In this document: positions 32,511 to 44,033 of the stretch, in pieces
How the letters are laid out: each line of letters opens with the position of its first letter
How positions within the stretch are numbered: the stretch's first letter is position 1
Source: Ceratothoa steindachneri
Taxonomy: Eukaryota; Arthropoda; Malacostraca; Isopoda; Cymothoidae
Assembly (NCBI GenBank): GCA_963969495.1
Contig: OZ018326.1
Coordinates: 181,203,653 to 181,267,652, forward strand
Length of the DNA: 64,000 nt
Reading direction: 5' to 3'
Made by a program: the position numbers and the translations under genes
Notes under the pieces: model-generated
Databases searched by the model: none
What the model was told of the DNA's origin: nothing
What the model saw: only the letters and a program-made list of their open reading frames with translations

Positions 32511-33494
32511 GTAAGGGGCGCGGCGATTTGCCATCCTGGCCGCCATGCTGACGGGATCCAGTGCTCCGTCCGGCCCCAGCTTAGCCTCTCTTCCTTCCTT
32601 CAGATAGCCTGTATTTCTTCCCTACTTCGTCGCTTTTCATACAACCTCTCTCACAACTTTCTCTGGTCAGCCTCTAATTTCACAGGGTAGATGCTGACCT
32701 TCTTCTCAAGCCAACCGTCCCAGATCAAGGCTGAGGGGGGAGGGGACAATGTTCCCTAACCCCTGAGCTCTGGTCTGGGGTGGTTGGTTCTTAACAACCT
32801 GCTTCATCCCCACCCATAACTTCCTCACATCCCTTTTCTTTTCCTCTTCACAATCTATCTTTTTACGCCGCGTCTAAGGTGGAACCACCATGCCGATGGA
32901 CTGCCAGGCCGCCAGGTGGTAGGGGTGGTCCTGAATGGCGACACCTGGCTCTTCCAGGCCTGTAAGCACCTCTTGCAGTGCAGGCAACTGCGAGAGGTGA
33001 TGAGCGATTGCATCCCGTGAAACAAATAGGGTCACCATGCCCATAGATAAACAACCCCCCCCCCCCAAAACCCCCTCAACTTTCCCTGTTCCATCGACGG
33101 AGCCGCCCTCGGGCAACTCCACCGAAAAAATGGAGGTCTCCTCCCTGTGCTTTCGCAGGGGACCCTCCATATTTCTTTAACCGGAGAGGAGGCTTACTCC
33201 TCTCCTATGCCTACGGGTGCAAGGGACTCCCCTCACCCCCTTCTCTGGAGGTGCTTTCGGGCACCTCCCTATTTCCAGCGGCAGTCCCTCCTTTTCTTTC
33301 TAAGGGGACTGCCAAGAAAGCCAGCAGGCAACCCATTGCCGACTGACCCTCGTGTAAGCGGCTCAGTAGGGCAAACCCCCTTAGGGGGGAGAGGGAAGCC
33401 AGTCCCCTTCGGTTGCTTCCCTCAAAAGACCTGCTGGCAAGAATACTTAACCTTGCAGGGGTCAAGGCCTGTGCCTCCCCACACCAGATGACTA

Positions 33495-34540
33495 ATGAAA
33501 ATACTGCCAACGGGACCTGCTATGTCTTGGGGGGGGGGGGATGGCCAACTGGAGGCCCCCCCACAGGTAGACATGGTCCTTGAGGCAACCCAGCCTCAGA
33601 CGGTAGGGCCTTCCATGGGGGGAAATCTGGGCTCGGCGCCAAGCACTGAATCCGAATCCGCCCCTATGCAAGGTCCTACGCAAACGGCTATGGTTTCTGA
33701 GGTAGTACAAGGAGGGGAGGGATCTCCTCCGACCGGTGCCCCTACGACTAGCAAGACCTTCTCCATTTCAGAGAAGGACCTGGCTGAGGCTGGCTCATCT
33801 GGCATGGGGGCTCCTTCTGGCGGAGGTGAGAAGCGGGTTCATTCCCCGCCCTCCTCTCTGAAAAAAAAAAGACAAAGAAGACTCGGGGCTCCTCTCCATC
33901 TGCCGGGGCTGCGGGGATGGCTGGATTGGCTGCCACTTTGGCAAGCGACCAAGCGAAAATCGGCACATCCGGCCCCTCTACCTCTCCGGGTGCGGAGCCC
34001 CCGACTATGACAAAGACCAAAAGTGGGCAGGGCGGAGCCTCGATAACATCGGGGCCCCTGATTCAGAGGTTACCTGGCGTTTTCGAACCCACTGGCTTCA
34101 AACGCTTCCTCGTCATTCGCTCCACTGATGGCAGCATGTTAGCTAAGGGCAACATGATCCATCAGAGGAGAGGATTAGCTAGTGTAATTGGTCGAGAGCC
34201 AAAGGTGACCCGTTTCTCGGACGGGAACCTTCTGGCGAATCCAGTCGAGGCGGCCAAGATAAGTGCTCTTCAGACACTTCATGGCACCCCTGTGAGTGTG
34301 ATGCCCCACTCTACCATGAACTTTGTGAAAGGAGTAGTTTATGCGAGGGAAATCGTTGACTACTCCATTGAGGACAATCACCTTAGAGCTGGCCAACCAT
34401 GTGGCGGTCAAGGTCGAACGTGTGATGAGGAAACAGGGAGGGACCTCGAGAGCCACCCCTACACTCTTCGTCACGTTTGACTGTGACAAGCTCTCTGAGT
34501 CGGTGCGTGCCGGTTGGTACCGCTATCGCGTGAAGGCATC
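33495..34540 (+). pseudogene. ORF1 of I-like copy C, frameshifted and truncated
   Basis: The N-terminal frame (33495-33880) matches copy B's Pro/Gly-rich head. After a shift, 33917-34375 covers the FKRFLVIRSTDGSMLAKG fold and STMNFVKGVVYAREI. Another shift at IEDNHLRA moves the frame to 34341-34540 (ERVMRKQGGTS, FDCDKLSESVRAG). It then joins directly to ORF2 sequence at GPTGRSCGG, so the three zinc knuckles and the basic tail are deleted. Confidence 0.85.
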
Positions 34541-35450
34541 CGGGCCAACTGGGAGGAGTTGCGGAGGCTCGTCTCGTCCCGTACCCCGTTAGCTATTTTT
34601 AGGCGAGAGACCATGCTAGCGCGTGCCGCCCCCTGCCCGCCCTCCCGGAGTATAAGAGTCTTGCGACCCCACCACCACGTGATGGCTGGGCTTGGAGATG
34701 CGCGGTTTACATCCGGCATGATGTCTCTGTTCTTCCTTTCTCTTTAGATACCTCCTTTCAGGCAGTAGCTGTGCAGCTGCACCTGGATAGGAGGTATACT
34801 ATCATTTCTGCGTACGTTCTATTGTCAACTGACTTCGACGCAGGGGACTTCCGCCGCGTGTTGGCACGGTTGCCGAGGCCCTTTCACTTTCTTGGAGATC
34901 TGAACGGCAGGAATTCTCTCTGGGGAGATTACTCAATAAATCCCAGGGGACAAGTCCTTGCCGATCTCTTTGGAGAGCTTGAGATAGGTGTCCTAAATGT
35001 GGATGATGAGTTTACGCATCACTGCCCGAGAACCGCTTCATTTTCTTGCCTTGACCTATCTTTGTGCTCTTCGGATGCACAGCCTGATTTTGATTGGGGT
35101 GGTGGTCGATGACCTCCATGGTAGTGATCACTTTCCCATTCAAATATCATTTTCAGGGCAACTGCCGCCTGAGAGCCCACCTCGGTGGTGCTTGTTAGAG
35201 AGCCGAAGGTGATCCGTTTCTCGGACGGGAACCTTGTGGCGAATGCGTTGAATCCCGCCCAGGTGGCCAAGATAAGTGCTCTTCGGACACTTCATGGCAC
35301 CCCGGTGAGTGTGACGCCCCACTCTACCATGAACTTTGTGAAAGGAGTAGTTTATGCGAGGGAACTCGTTGACTACTCCATTGAGGACAATCACCTTAGA
35401 GCTGGCTGACTGAATTCACTATCTCAGTTGAGGAGTTTAGGTCGGTATAT
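34540..35450 (+). pseudogene. Endonuclease region of I-like copy C with an inserted ORF1 segment
   Basis: Endonuclease motifs appear in two frames: FHFLGDLNGRNSLWGDYSI, SFSCLDLSLCS and HGSDHFPIQISFSG. After PPRWCL the sequence switches at about 35195 to ORF1 (REPKVIRFSDGNLVANALN to STMNFVKGVVYAREL), then returns at about 35406 to endonuclease-linker bases (CTGAATTCACTATCTCAG). The extra piece duplicates bases that are also present in this element's own ORF1 at 34190-34390. Confidence 0.85.
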
Positions 35451-36777
35451 GAGTCCGTTGAGTTCTTCTCGCTATGCCGAAGCGCACAGGTTTCGGTTCT
35501 CTTTGGCCAAGTCTAAGGTGGTACACTTCTGCCGTCATCCACGGCTCCACCCCGATCCAGATTTATTTCTTAATGGGGTGCGCCTGGATGTGGTTGAATC
35601 GCACCGTTTCCTTGGTCTTGTATTCGACCGACGCCTCACCTGGGAGGCTCATATTCACAGCCTTAGGGTCTCTTGTACCCGTGCCATAGATATCCTCCGT
35701 TCCGTGACGTTCAGCGCTTGGGGCGCTGATAGGGCTCCTGCCTTACTTTTTTACCGATCCTTTGTTCGTTCGAAGCTCGAAAACGGATGTCAGTTTTATG
35801 CATCTGCAGCCGAGCGTTTATTGTGGAAGGTGGATTCGATCCACCACACCGGCCTTCGCCTTGCAACCAGTGCCTTCCGCACTTCCCCCATTGAGAGCCT
35901 GTTGGTCGATGCTGGGGAGATGCCACTCGCTCTGCGCCTGGTTTAGTGCATCACTCTCCTGTACGCGCGAGCCCGGCGCCTCCCTCAGTCGACAACAGCT
36001 CTCACTGCATCCGCAGCTGATCTTGACGGTGCCTATGCCGCCGAGAGACGCCAGTCATACCCTAAGCTTTATGGGTTTAGGGCCAGGAAACTCCTTCGAG
36101 AGCTAGATATAGCTCTCGGGCCGTTGGCGCCCCTGGTTCTGCCCAGGACGCCACCCTGGAGTGTACCACATTTGGCTATTTGTCGCCACGCCTCTGCTCC
36201 CAAAGCTTGTACGGCGCTGGGAGTATTGCGTTCGACCTTTTTGGAGCACACCTCGTGTCACGCTGGAACCGTGCCAGTGTATACCGTTGGCTCCAAGTCC
36301 CAAGAGGGGGTCGGCTTCCATGCCGTGGGGAATGAGGGTGCCAAAGAGTCCGCGAGGACTCTGCAACCGGACCAGCGTTTCGCTCTTCCTCACACCGACT
36401 ACATGGCAGGGATACGGGCAGCTCTTCGGACTGCTTGGCAAAGAAGATGGGAGATGGTCGAAGGGAACTTAAAGTTGCGTGCCATTGCGCCGCGACTGTT
36501 CCCATGGACCTATCCCTCAATGCCGCGACGGCTTCAGGTCGCTTTCTGTCGTCTCCGAATCGGGCACACTCGTGTGACGCATCGCCATTTGATGAAGTGC
36601 TCGCCAGCGCCCTATTGCGACAATTGCGTCGTCCCCCAGACTGTTCGCCACATTCTTGTTGAATGTCCCAGTCTGGGTGATCTTCGCGCACGTTACGTGT
36701 CCCGGGACCGGGATGGGCGGGGTCGCTACCGCCTGTCCCTTATACTCGGGATGAGTTCGTGCACTTTGACTTGTTGA
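35428..36777 (+). pseudogene. RT C-terminal part and remnant RNase H of I-like copy C
   Basis: The join TTCTTCTCGCTATGCC near 35470 removes the RT core, including YVDD. What remains begins at SRYAEAHRFRFSLAKSKVVHF and runs through HRFLGLVFDRRLTW to ESLLVDAGEMPLALRLV and a stop. After a frame change the RNase H starts (VGSKSQEGVGFHAV, where Asp of TDGSKS has become Val). It jumps at 36327 to GNEGAKESARTL, losing the middle of the domain. The tail CDNCVVPQTVRHILVEC is kept. Confidence 0.85.
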
Positions 36778-37024
36778 CTTTTGGGGGAAGGCCGCCCTTC
36801 TCCCTTGTATTTTAGTTGTTTTTTTGTAGGTCGCAGGCTCCTGCGCCTGTGGGAGGGTACCTCCCCCCGACGCCGGAGCTTGCTCCCTGATTGTTCTCTC
36901 TTTTTTATTGTTGTTTCTGTTCCAATTTTTATTTTATGTAGTGTAAAACTAGGCTGTTTTTTTTGCGGTGACTTATGCCTAAGTAGGCAGTCGCCAGATA
37001 GCCCTTTAAAAAAAATTAAAATCC

Positions 37025-37237
37025 CTCAAAAAATTATGAAAACTTTTTATTAACACGTTTAATGTTTCAATTTTTAGCTAAATCAGTAAAAATAAAATAG
37101 TTATAAGTAATAATAATGTTAGAAATGTGTAGGTATTTGTATTTGCATTATTGGTACTTAATATCCTCTTAAATTTAACTTATCGAAAGAGGGATCTTGT
37201 TTTAATTTGACATTTCTCATGTTTGCTTTTTCCACAG
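37025..37237. other. End of intron 3
   Basis: AT-rich, ending in the pyrimidine-rich acceptor TTTGCTTTTTCCACAG before exon 4. Confidence 0.6.
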
Positions 37238-37425
37238 ACGATCAATAATGCTTGTGCCACACAAGCTATTTTATCTATCTTGCTTAACACTCAGCATCCT
37301 GATGTAGAGCTGGGTCCTACCCTCACTGAATTCAAGGAATTCACACAGACCTTTGATGCCAACATGAAAGGACTCACTTTGTCCAATTCAGACACCATAC
37401 GAAATGTACACAATGCATTTGCCAG
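37238..37425 (+). CDS. UCHL5: UCHL5 exon 4 with the catalytic cysteine
   Basis: Acceptor TTTTTCCACAG|ACG in phase 0. Sixty-two residues start [17 protein letters not shown] and end [12 protein letters not shown], plus two bases of an Arg codon. NNACATQA is the UCH active-site motif, and Cys87 (37253-37255) is the nucleophile that attacks the ubiquitin isopeptide bond. [22 protein letters not shown] is near-identical in plan to other animal UCHL5 proteins. The donor AG|GTACTA at 37426 departs from the usual GTRAGT at several positions, but the splice phase fits exon 5 exactly. Confidence 0.97.
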
Positions 37426-38590
37426 GTACTATGTCTCACTTATTCAAGATCAGCTTTATCTTCATTTTTGATTATTTATTTTGGCTTGTATGGAGGTAAC
37501 AGCCTTTTTTTTTTAATGCTCTACTATTTATTTGGAGGGTAAGGGTGCTCCTGATTCTATCCCATTTTTTTTTACCTTATGGCTGCAACACATGGCATTG
37601 CCTAGACGGGGGGTGGGAAACCTTTTTAAGTGTGTGCACCAAAATTGGCAGAATCTTTTATGCTTTGAATAGTCTGTTAGTTTCTTTTTTATCATCCCCC
37701 TGGGGTACCCTGTGTAGTCTGTTACACTTAGTACCTGGAGGGTACTAAGTAGTACTCGGCACTACCTTACCTTTTTATTATTCTTATTTATTAGTAGTAT
37801 TATTTTTATATTTCTTGTGATTATATATTATTAGTTAGTTATTATTATTAGGTATTATACTTATATGTACTAATATTACTGGATTTTATTATTGTGTATT
37901 TTCATTATTATTTGTAGTAGTATTTATTAATATTCTTGTTATTTTTATTTAATAATTATTATTAATTACTCATTATTATCGTTATCCCTTCAACCTTTTC
38001 TACCCGCATATTTGACCAGAGTTTGCTTCATTAGCCATGGTGCATTGGTGATCTGCATTCCATCCTGTGATCGCCTAGCACCATGGGTATGATAATAATC
38101 GGTGATCACCCACTCTACTTGTTAATGGACCCGCCTATCTCTACTTCTCTTTATTACATACCCTCTTACCCCTTTCCACACTTGCTCTTCTATCCACAGA
38201 GGTTCTGGCTGCCTGCCGCACCTTCATCCTCTCATGAGCTTTAATCAAGTGGTGGTGTATACATTGAGGTTCCTACCTGCTGCCAGAGCTGAAAGTCTGC
38301 TGGCTAAGCCAAGTATTAGGTACAGGGTGTGCTGGGCCATTGACTGCTAACCTTCCTCCAATATACATATAAGGTAGCTAACGCCGGCACCATCCTTTAT
38401 ACTTAAAGCTTGAGGACAGTTTCTCCTGAATGGTGGTCTTTGTTGGCAAAGCCCATCAAGGCTGGATCAGGTCTGATTGTGTAAATGATGGCATTCTTGA
38501 ATTTTCTGATAATATGCAGACTTTTCTCTTAACCTCCCAAATAATACTATCTACTTTTGATAAGTTTTTTCTTTTTCCTTGTGCTTTCTC
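37426..38590. other. Intron 4, first part
   Basis: No gene seen. Bases 37760-37980 are rich in TTA/ATT repeats. CTTAGTACC and GGTACTAAG at 37727-37749 form a perfect 9-bp stem with a 5-base loop. The block GGGGGGTGGGAAACCTTTTT near 37600 resembles a hAT-type terminal sequence, but no matching second end was found. Confidence 0.5.
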
Positions 38591-39668
38591 AGGGCCTCCT
38601 CCAACCTTGTTCTACTGGAAATTAGGCTTACGCCTCTCCTAGGCATATGTGTGTAATGGATTCTGCCTCACCCCATTCTTTTGAGGCTTCCTCGAGCAAC
38701 TCCTCCCTACCAGTAGCTGTCCCTCCTTTACTATCACAGGGCATGGCAAGTGATCAAGCAGACAGCCATAAATTGACTGCTTCAGCCAACCCCTTAGGGG
38801 GACAAAGGATAGCAGGGCCTCTGATCCCTGCACCCTACAGTCCTGCAGTCACATTTTGCAAATGGCTCATCATGCCTGCCCCTCTCTCTTCCCAGATGGT
38901 GGTGCTTTCACCGGCCAGAGACGACCCAACAAAAAGTACCTCTAATGAGATCTGCAATGCCTTAGGTTGGAGGCCCAACCTGAGATGGTCATTGTTCCGG
39001 TGTTGACCCAGCTCAAGGCAGCTCCATTCTTCAATGGGGTTGAACCTGGGCTCGCTGCCTAACACAACCTGAGTCCACCCCTGTGCAAGCTTCTTGTCAG
39101 ATTACGAGACTCCAGCACAATGGGAGTGAGAGGACACCTCCCAATCTTTATCTCTGAGTTTTTGTGATATCTTTGATTCTGCTTATGGGAGGGTAGCCTT
39201 CTCTGGTCCAATGGAGCAGGAAGAGGGTGTCCCACAGGGAAGTGTCCTCAGTGTCACATCACTTGTCCCGAGCATCAAAGATATCACCTCAGTACAGCTT
39301 GACGATGTTCTCACTACTCTCTACATGGATAACCTTTTGATCTTTTTGGTGCAGCCCAGATGCCAAATCTGGAGAGTTGACTCCAATAGGTGTTAAACCA
39401 CAACTCTCGTTATGCTGAAGCATTCAGGTTTCGGTTTCCCTTGGCCAAGACTAAGGTGGCACAATTCAGCCACCATTCATGTCTCGATCCTGACCCAAGC
39501 TTGTTCCTAAATGGGGTTCACCTGGAAGTCGTAGATTATCAGTTTCCTTGTTCTTGTTTTTGCCTGATGCCTCAACATTTAAACTCATATTCACAGCCTG
39601 AGGTTCTCTTATATCTATGCCATGGACATTCTTTGTTCTGTGATGTTCAGCACCTTGGGTGCTGACGG
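38591..39668 (+). mobile_element. I-like LINE copy D, old and heavily deleted
   Basis: Bases 38610-38830 match the family 5' UTR in diverged form (TTACGCCTCTCCTAGGCATA, AACCCCTTAGGGGGAC). The sequence then jumps at about 39115 into the RT. There EQEEGVPQGSVLSV is followed by LTTLYMDNLLIF, where YVDD has become YMDN. The motifs RYAEAFRFRFPLAKTKVAQF and DPSLFLNGVHLEVVD follow. Divergence is clearly greater than between copies B, C and E. It ends where a CR1-like LINE begins near 39671. Confidence 0.8.
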
Positions 39669-39670
39669 CA

Positions 39671-40727
39671 ACGGGTGGTGGTGAATGGACAGGCTTCTGA
39701 GTGGGTGCCTGTTACTAGCGGAGTGCCTCAAGGTTCTGTCCTGGTACCACTACTATTCATCATCTACGTCAACGACATGGACGGTGACATGGTTGCCAAG
39801 ATTTCCAAATTTGCCGACGATACCAAGCTTGGTATGAACGTTGCAAAGGGTGAAAATACTGCCCGCCTGCAGGAAGATCTTGGGAAGATTGGGGAGTCGT
39901 CAGACTCGTGGCAAATGCCTTTTAACGTGAACAAATGCAAAGTGATGAATATCGGCCACAGAAACCCCCAATCTCAGTATATCCTTAAGGGCACTGCTAT
40001 TGAATCCACCGACACTGAGAAGGACTTGGGTGTAACAATCACTAGTGACTTCAAGTTCTCGAAACAGTGCATTGAGGCGGAAAAAAGGCCCAAAGGATGC
40101 TAGGTTATATAAAGGACAGTTTGGATATCGGAACAAGGAGATTGTACTGTGTTTGTACAACTCACTTGTGCGACCGCACCTGGAGTATGCCGTACAATTT
40201 TGGAGTCCTTCATTTCGAAAGGACATCGCGAGATTGGAACGTGTACAAGCCAGGGCAACCAAGCTGATTCCCTCTATCCGACATAAAAGTTATGAGGATA
40301 GACTAAGGGAATTAGATCTGTTCTTGCTGGAACCCCGTAGACTGCGTGGTTAGCTCATTGAAGTTTTCAAAATACTTCGAGGGTTCAACAATGTTGACTA
40401 CCAGGATATTTTTACACTGAGTGAGAACAGAGCGCGCAATCACAGCTTCAAACTTGAACTGAAGCGTTACAATCGCAATCTGTGTGGAAATTATTTCACC
40501 TACAGTATCTGCGGTAAGTGGAACGCACTTCCAGTGGAAGTTGTCAACAGTGAATCTGTTGACCAGTTCAAGTCAAGACTAGACAAAGTCTAGAAAAGTG
40601 GCGGTTTAGGGACGCAAAACAATTGAGCAGCCATGTGCCCGCTCGATTGCTAGTCCAAAGGTACCCTCCTTGAATGGACTGTAAGGTCTCCTAGGGTACC
40701 TTCTTTCCTTGTTGTTACATTCAATCT
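39671..40727 (+). mobile_element. CR1-like LINE, 5'-truncated, another family
   Basis: Starts in the RT at VVVNGQASEWVPVTSGVPQG. It has the catalytic KFADDTKLGMN, then [20 protein letters not shown]. After a frameshift near 40085 it shows [19 protein letters not shown], a stop after RRLRG, and the C-terminal NHSFKLELKRYN, KWNALPVEVVNSESVDQF. Its order equals that of the CR1-like copies at 10887 and 5857, but the sequence is distinct. The 3' UTR ends near 40727, where the outer gypsy copy begins. Confidence 0.82.
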
Positions 40728-43124
40728 CTCTCTCAAGCTCCCCCATACCAGAAAGACTCCGCTCAGACTTACTTTCATTAGTACTTGCATTCTTCTTTCA
40801 CTCTTCTTTGCACACTTTCTACTCCTTGAGACCAAGACGAGCTCTTTCCCAGACAGATCCATACTATCACACCATCTCATCATCATGCACCTTTCTCTCT
40901 CTCTGCACAGTTCATACACCAGGTAGTCAGTAGGTTCTCTCCACCTCCTCAACGGACTCTGATGAGCCCGGACACTCTGTCACACCTTCATTTAAACTCC
41001 ACAAAACATACGTCACCCCATTTTCCCAAACTCTCACAACTCTATAAGGTCCATCAAACTTTTCACTCATCTTCAACACATTCAACCTACCTTTTACTTC
41101 TTTTACCTTCAATACCTTTGCACCGATTTCAAATGAATGAAACCTTTCATGTGCCTCACACCATACACTCTGCTCACTTTCACTCAAATGAAACCTATCT
41201 TTCACTCGCCTTTCAAAATTCATAACAAACTGACTCAAAGATATCCCAGTCACACTATGCACTGTTGAATTATACACCCATAACACTACCCAACCATACA
41301 TCCCAGTCATTCAAAGTCTCACTCATCATTCTCAACATCTCACACAAAGTCCTAATGGTGTGTTCAGCCAACCCATTCGAAGACGGGACATACAGAGTCA
41401 TTCTTAAATGCCCCGCACCTTTCTCTCTCACCATTCGCTCAAATACTTCACTCGCAAACTCAGGCCCATTATTACTCAGACATCTCCTAGGCTTCCATAC
41501 ACACATAGGAAAAAACAACTGTTCAACCACACATGCAACAGTCACACTCGTTTTATCTTTCACAGGTGCCGCATACACAAACTTGCTTTTATGATTAACC
41601 ATAACAACCATACCAATATTCCCAGGACTCGTATGCAGTAAAGATGCAATCAATTACCTCTAATTCAAACAGTTCTTTTGCATCAACTTTCAACATCGGC
41701 AGTTTAACTTGCACACCTTGCACCTTTTGCTTCTGGACCTTTCACAGTAGTCGCAACATCATTCACAACAGTTCTCAGAAACGGATGAAACACACACTCC
41801 TTCATACACTCCCACAACTTAAACTTACCCATATTCCCATAATTATCATGCACAACTTTCAACAGACCAATCATACCAACCAAGGACATCACAGGTACAT
41901 ACATATCATCCCCATCCTTCATATGCCTCACAGAATATACAACATACATACAAACAACAAAATCCTTAGCATACCTTTTAAAATCTCTCAAACACTCAGG
42001 CCATTCATTCAAATCAACACGCATCATCACACACACCTTTTCAACTCACTGACAAAAGGACACATCTCTTGCATGTCTAGAATATCATCATCACTTAAAA
42101 TCTCATTCTCATCATCCATGAACAATTTGATCATACCGCAAAATTTGACATTCTTTGCACACTCATTCAACCTCATCACCTCACATTCATCTTTCTAACA
42201 GAATCCTTATCAGCATCCAAATCATTCAATCTCATAAAGTCCACACAAAGCAAGAAACAACACAGCATTTGCTCATCTTTCAGAATCACAGTCCTGCTTC
42301 ACATTCACACCACTGCCCAAACTCACTCTCAGACTAGCCTGTTCCCATGCCACTATCATTCCATTCCCCAATCCACTTATCCATAATTTTACAGGCTTCC
42401 ATTCACAACATCTAAACTCATCGTACTTAACCAGAAGGAACATCAGCACTGATATCCACACCATCATCAACTCCACATCATCACTCATCTTCATACAGAC
42501 AATCATTCTTCTCCCTCATATATAAACACTTTTCAATCACCCAATTGTAATTGCACACCGCTCAACACTGCAGATGTACCACATTAGCATTCAAACCCTT
42601 CGCTTTCTCATCCATGTACACAATCGACCTCTCACCACTAAAGTGCACATAAACAATGACTCTCTACAATCAACACTTCCTGAAATGGCGGGACCCCTGG
42701 CATACACATCGCTCTCAATTCTTTCATAAAGTACTGCATCCTTGCCATACCAATACTTTCAAGCTTCCTACATACTTCACTCATTACCTCCTTCCTAAAT
42801 TCATCCACACTATCGGGCACTCTCAGATCTACTCCATCACTCTTCAAATCTTGCAAACCATTCCATACACTCTCAAACAAGGAATCACCACCACCCTTAC
42901 TCTCCCTTCCATTCATAATCTCTGGAAAATCCTCAGGAACACTCACTCCACACACATTTTCATCATTCGTACCAGGATACCTTGACATCAAATCAGCCAC
43001 TCACATCCATTCACCAGGCATGTACTCAATCACATTGTCAAAATCACTCAAATCTTCCAAAGTCCTTGCAATCCTACTATCAGCCCATTTCATACATTGC
43101 AAATACACAAGAGGTTGGTGATGA
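40728..43124 (-). mobile_element. Outer (older) gypsy copy, part 1: post-integrase tail, integrase, second protease, OTU-like, end of RNase H
   Basis: A diverged copy of the family described at 43125-52346, read on the minus strand. Pieces in order from the right are HHQPLVYLQCMKWADSRIAR (RNase H), GGGDSLFESVWNGLQDL (OTU-like, 42638-43000), KYDEFRCCEWKPVKLWISG (second protease, its DTG region deleted near 42435) and the integrase (CLSNNGPEFASEVF, SNGLAEHTIRTLCEM). The tail MDLSGKELVLVSRSRK follows. Aspartate in SDNGPEF has become Asn. The left end is cut by the CR1-like LINE. The complete copy is inserted exactly after TSD bases 43121-43124. Confidence 0.88.
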
Positions 43125-43984
43125 TGTAGCGGGCCGAAAATATATCTAATCCAATCGATAATCGATCCAACTCGCTTCCTACACTGTCCGGACGTGAGAA
43201 ATTGAGGGAGAATAAAACGGATTGTATATACAGTCCCTTTACTTACAAAAAAAAAAGTACAATGATAATTACAGCTTATATTTACAACAATTTTATATTT
43301 ACTAGGGAAGTGTGCACACTTCAAAATGAGGCTAAATTTCCCAATCCAAACACGATACCAAAAGAGAATTTTATAACCGGGAAATACAACAATTTACTTA
43401 TATTCTCCCCAAAACAAAAAAAACACAACAACCGAACGAAAAGGGGGCACGCACTATCACTTGTGTGCTGGAGGTGGGTGGTAGTAGGCTAACTTAGAAG
43501 GAGGCAGGATTGTCAACGAATGCGGGTATGGCGGTTCAGGTGCTTAGAGAGGCACGAAAGCCCTCCGTCTCAGGGCTGGGCGGAGCACTCGTCTAGAGAA
43601 CCCCTCTTGCTATCAGTCCACACTTCCACTCTCTCTTTCCAGAATATGACGCTTTGATAAAAGTTTATTTTAAGCAAAGTACAATATTATTATAGTGATA
43701 TCTCAAAATTAGCTACTATCTTTCCAGAATATAACGCTTTGTTAAAAGATTAATTTAAGCAAAGTACAATCTTATTATAGTGATATCTCAAAATTAGCTA
43801 CTATCTTTCCAGAATATAACGCCTGGAAAGAAAGAAAAACATGGTAATCATTTTATACATAAAATAAACAAAAATAAAACAAACCCATTCCCATTCACAC
43901 ACATTCTTACAGAGGGAGGGAGAGGGTACTGAGAAAAGGGGTGGGAGAATGGCCCTTTTACACACTCACATTCGCTCCACCACA
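43125..43984 (-). repeat. 3' LTR of the complete gypsy element
   Basis: On the + strand it starts TGTAGCGGGCCG and ends CCACCACA, so the ends are TG and CA on both strands. It is about 99 percent identical to the other LTR at 51483-52346. A tandem 85-bp repeat lies inside it. Confidence 0.95.
43635..43822. repeat. 85-bp direct repeat (2.2 copies) inside the 3' LTR
   Basis: The block beginning CTTTCCAGAATAT starts at 43635, 43720 and 43805, giving an 85-bp period. The first two units are near-identical and the third is partial. In the minus-strand sense this lies in U3, where repeated units often act as enhancers; that role is inferred. Confidence 0.88.
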
Positions 43985-43997
43985 CCCCTCCTTCCTT
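43985..43997 (-). promoter_or_regulatory. Polypurine tract
   Basis: On the minus strand AAGGAAGGAGGGG directly precedes the 3' LTR. This is the usual primer site for plus-strand DNA synthesis. Confidence 0.85.
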
Positions 43998-44033
43998 AAG
44001 CCATTCGACCAGCCACTCACTAAACCCTTTCAA

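Larger units (their letters stand above)
32511..37024 (+). mobile_element. I-like LINE copy C, rearranged, with full 5' and 3' ends
   Basis: Starts at the family 5' end GTAAGGGGCGCGGCGATTTG and ends in the hairpin and A-rich tail near 37020. A 12-13 bp imperfect target duplication is likely: CTCAAAAACCAT at 32499-32510 and CTCAAAAAATTAT from 37025. The inside is scrambled. ORF1 is joined to the endonuclease near 34538, losing the knuckles. A second 210-bp ORF1 piece sits inside the endonuclease at about 35195-35406. Most of the RT is deleted at 35470, and the centre of RNase H is deleted at 36327. Confidence 0.88.

Noticed and set aside
43202..43492. 96-codon frame in the gypsy LTR
   Set aside because: Lies within the LTR, recurs in the other LTR, and has no protein features.
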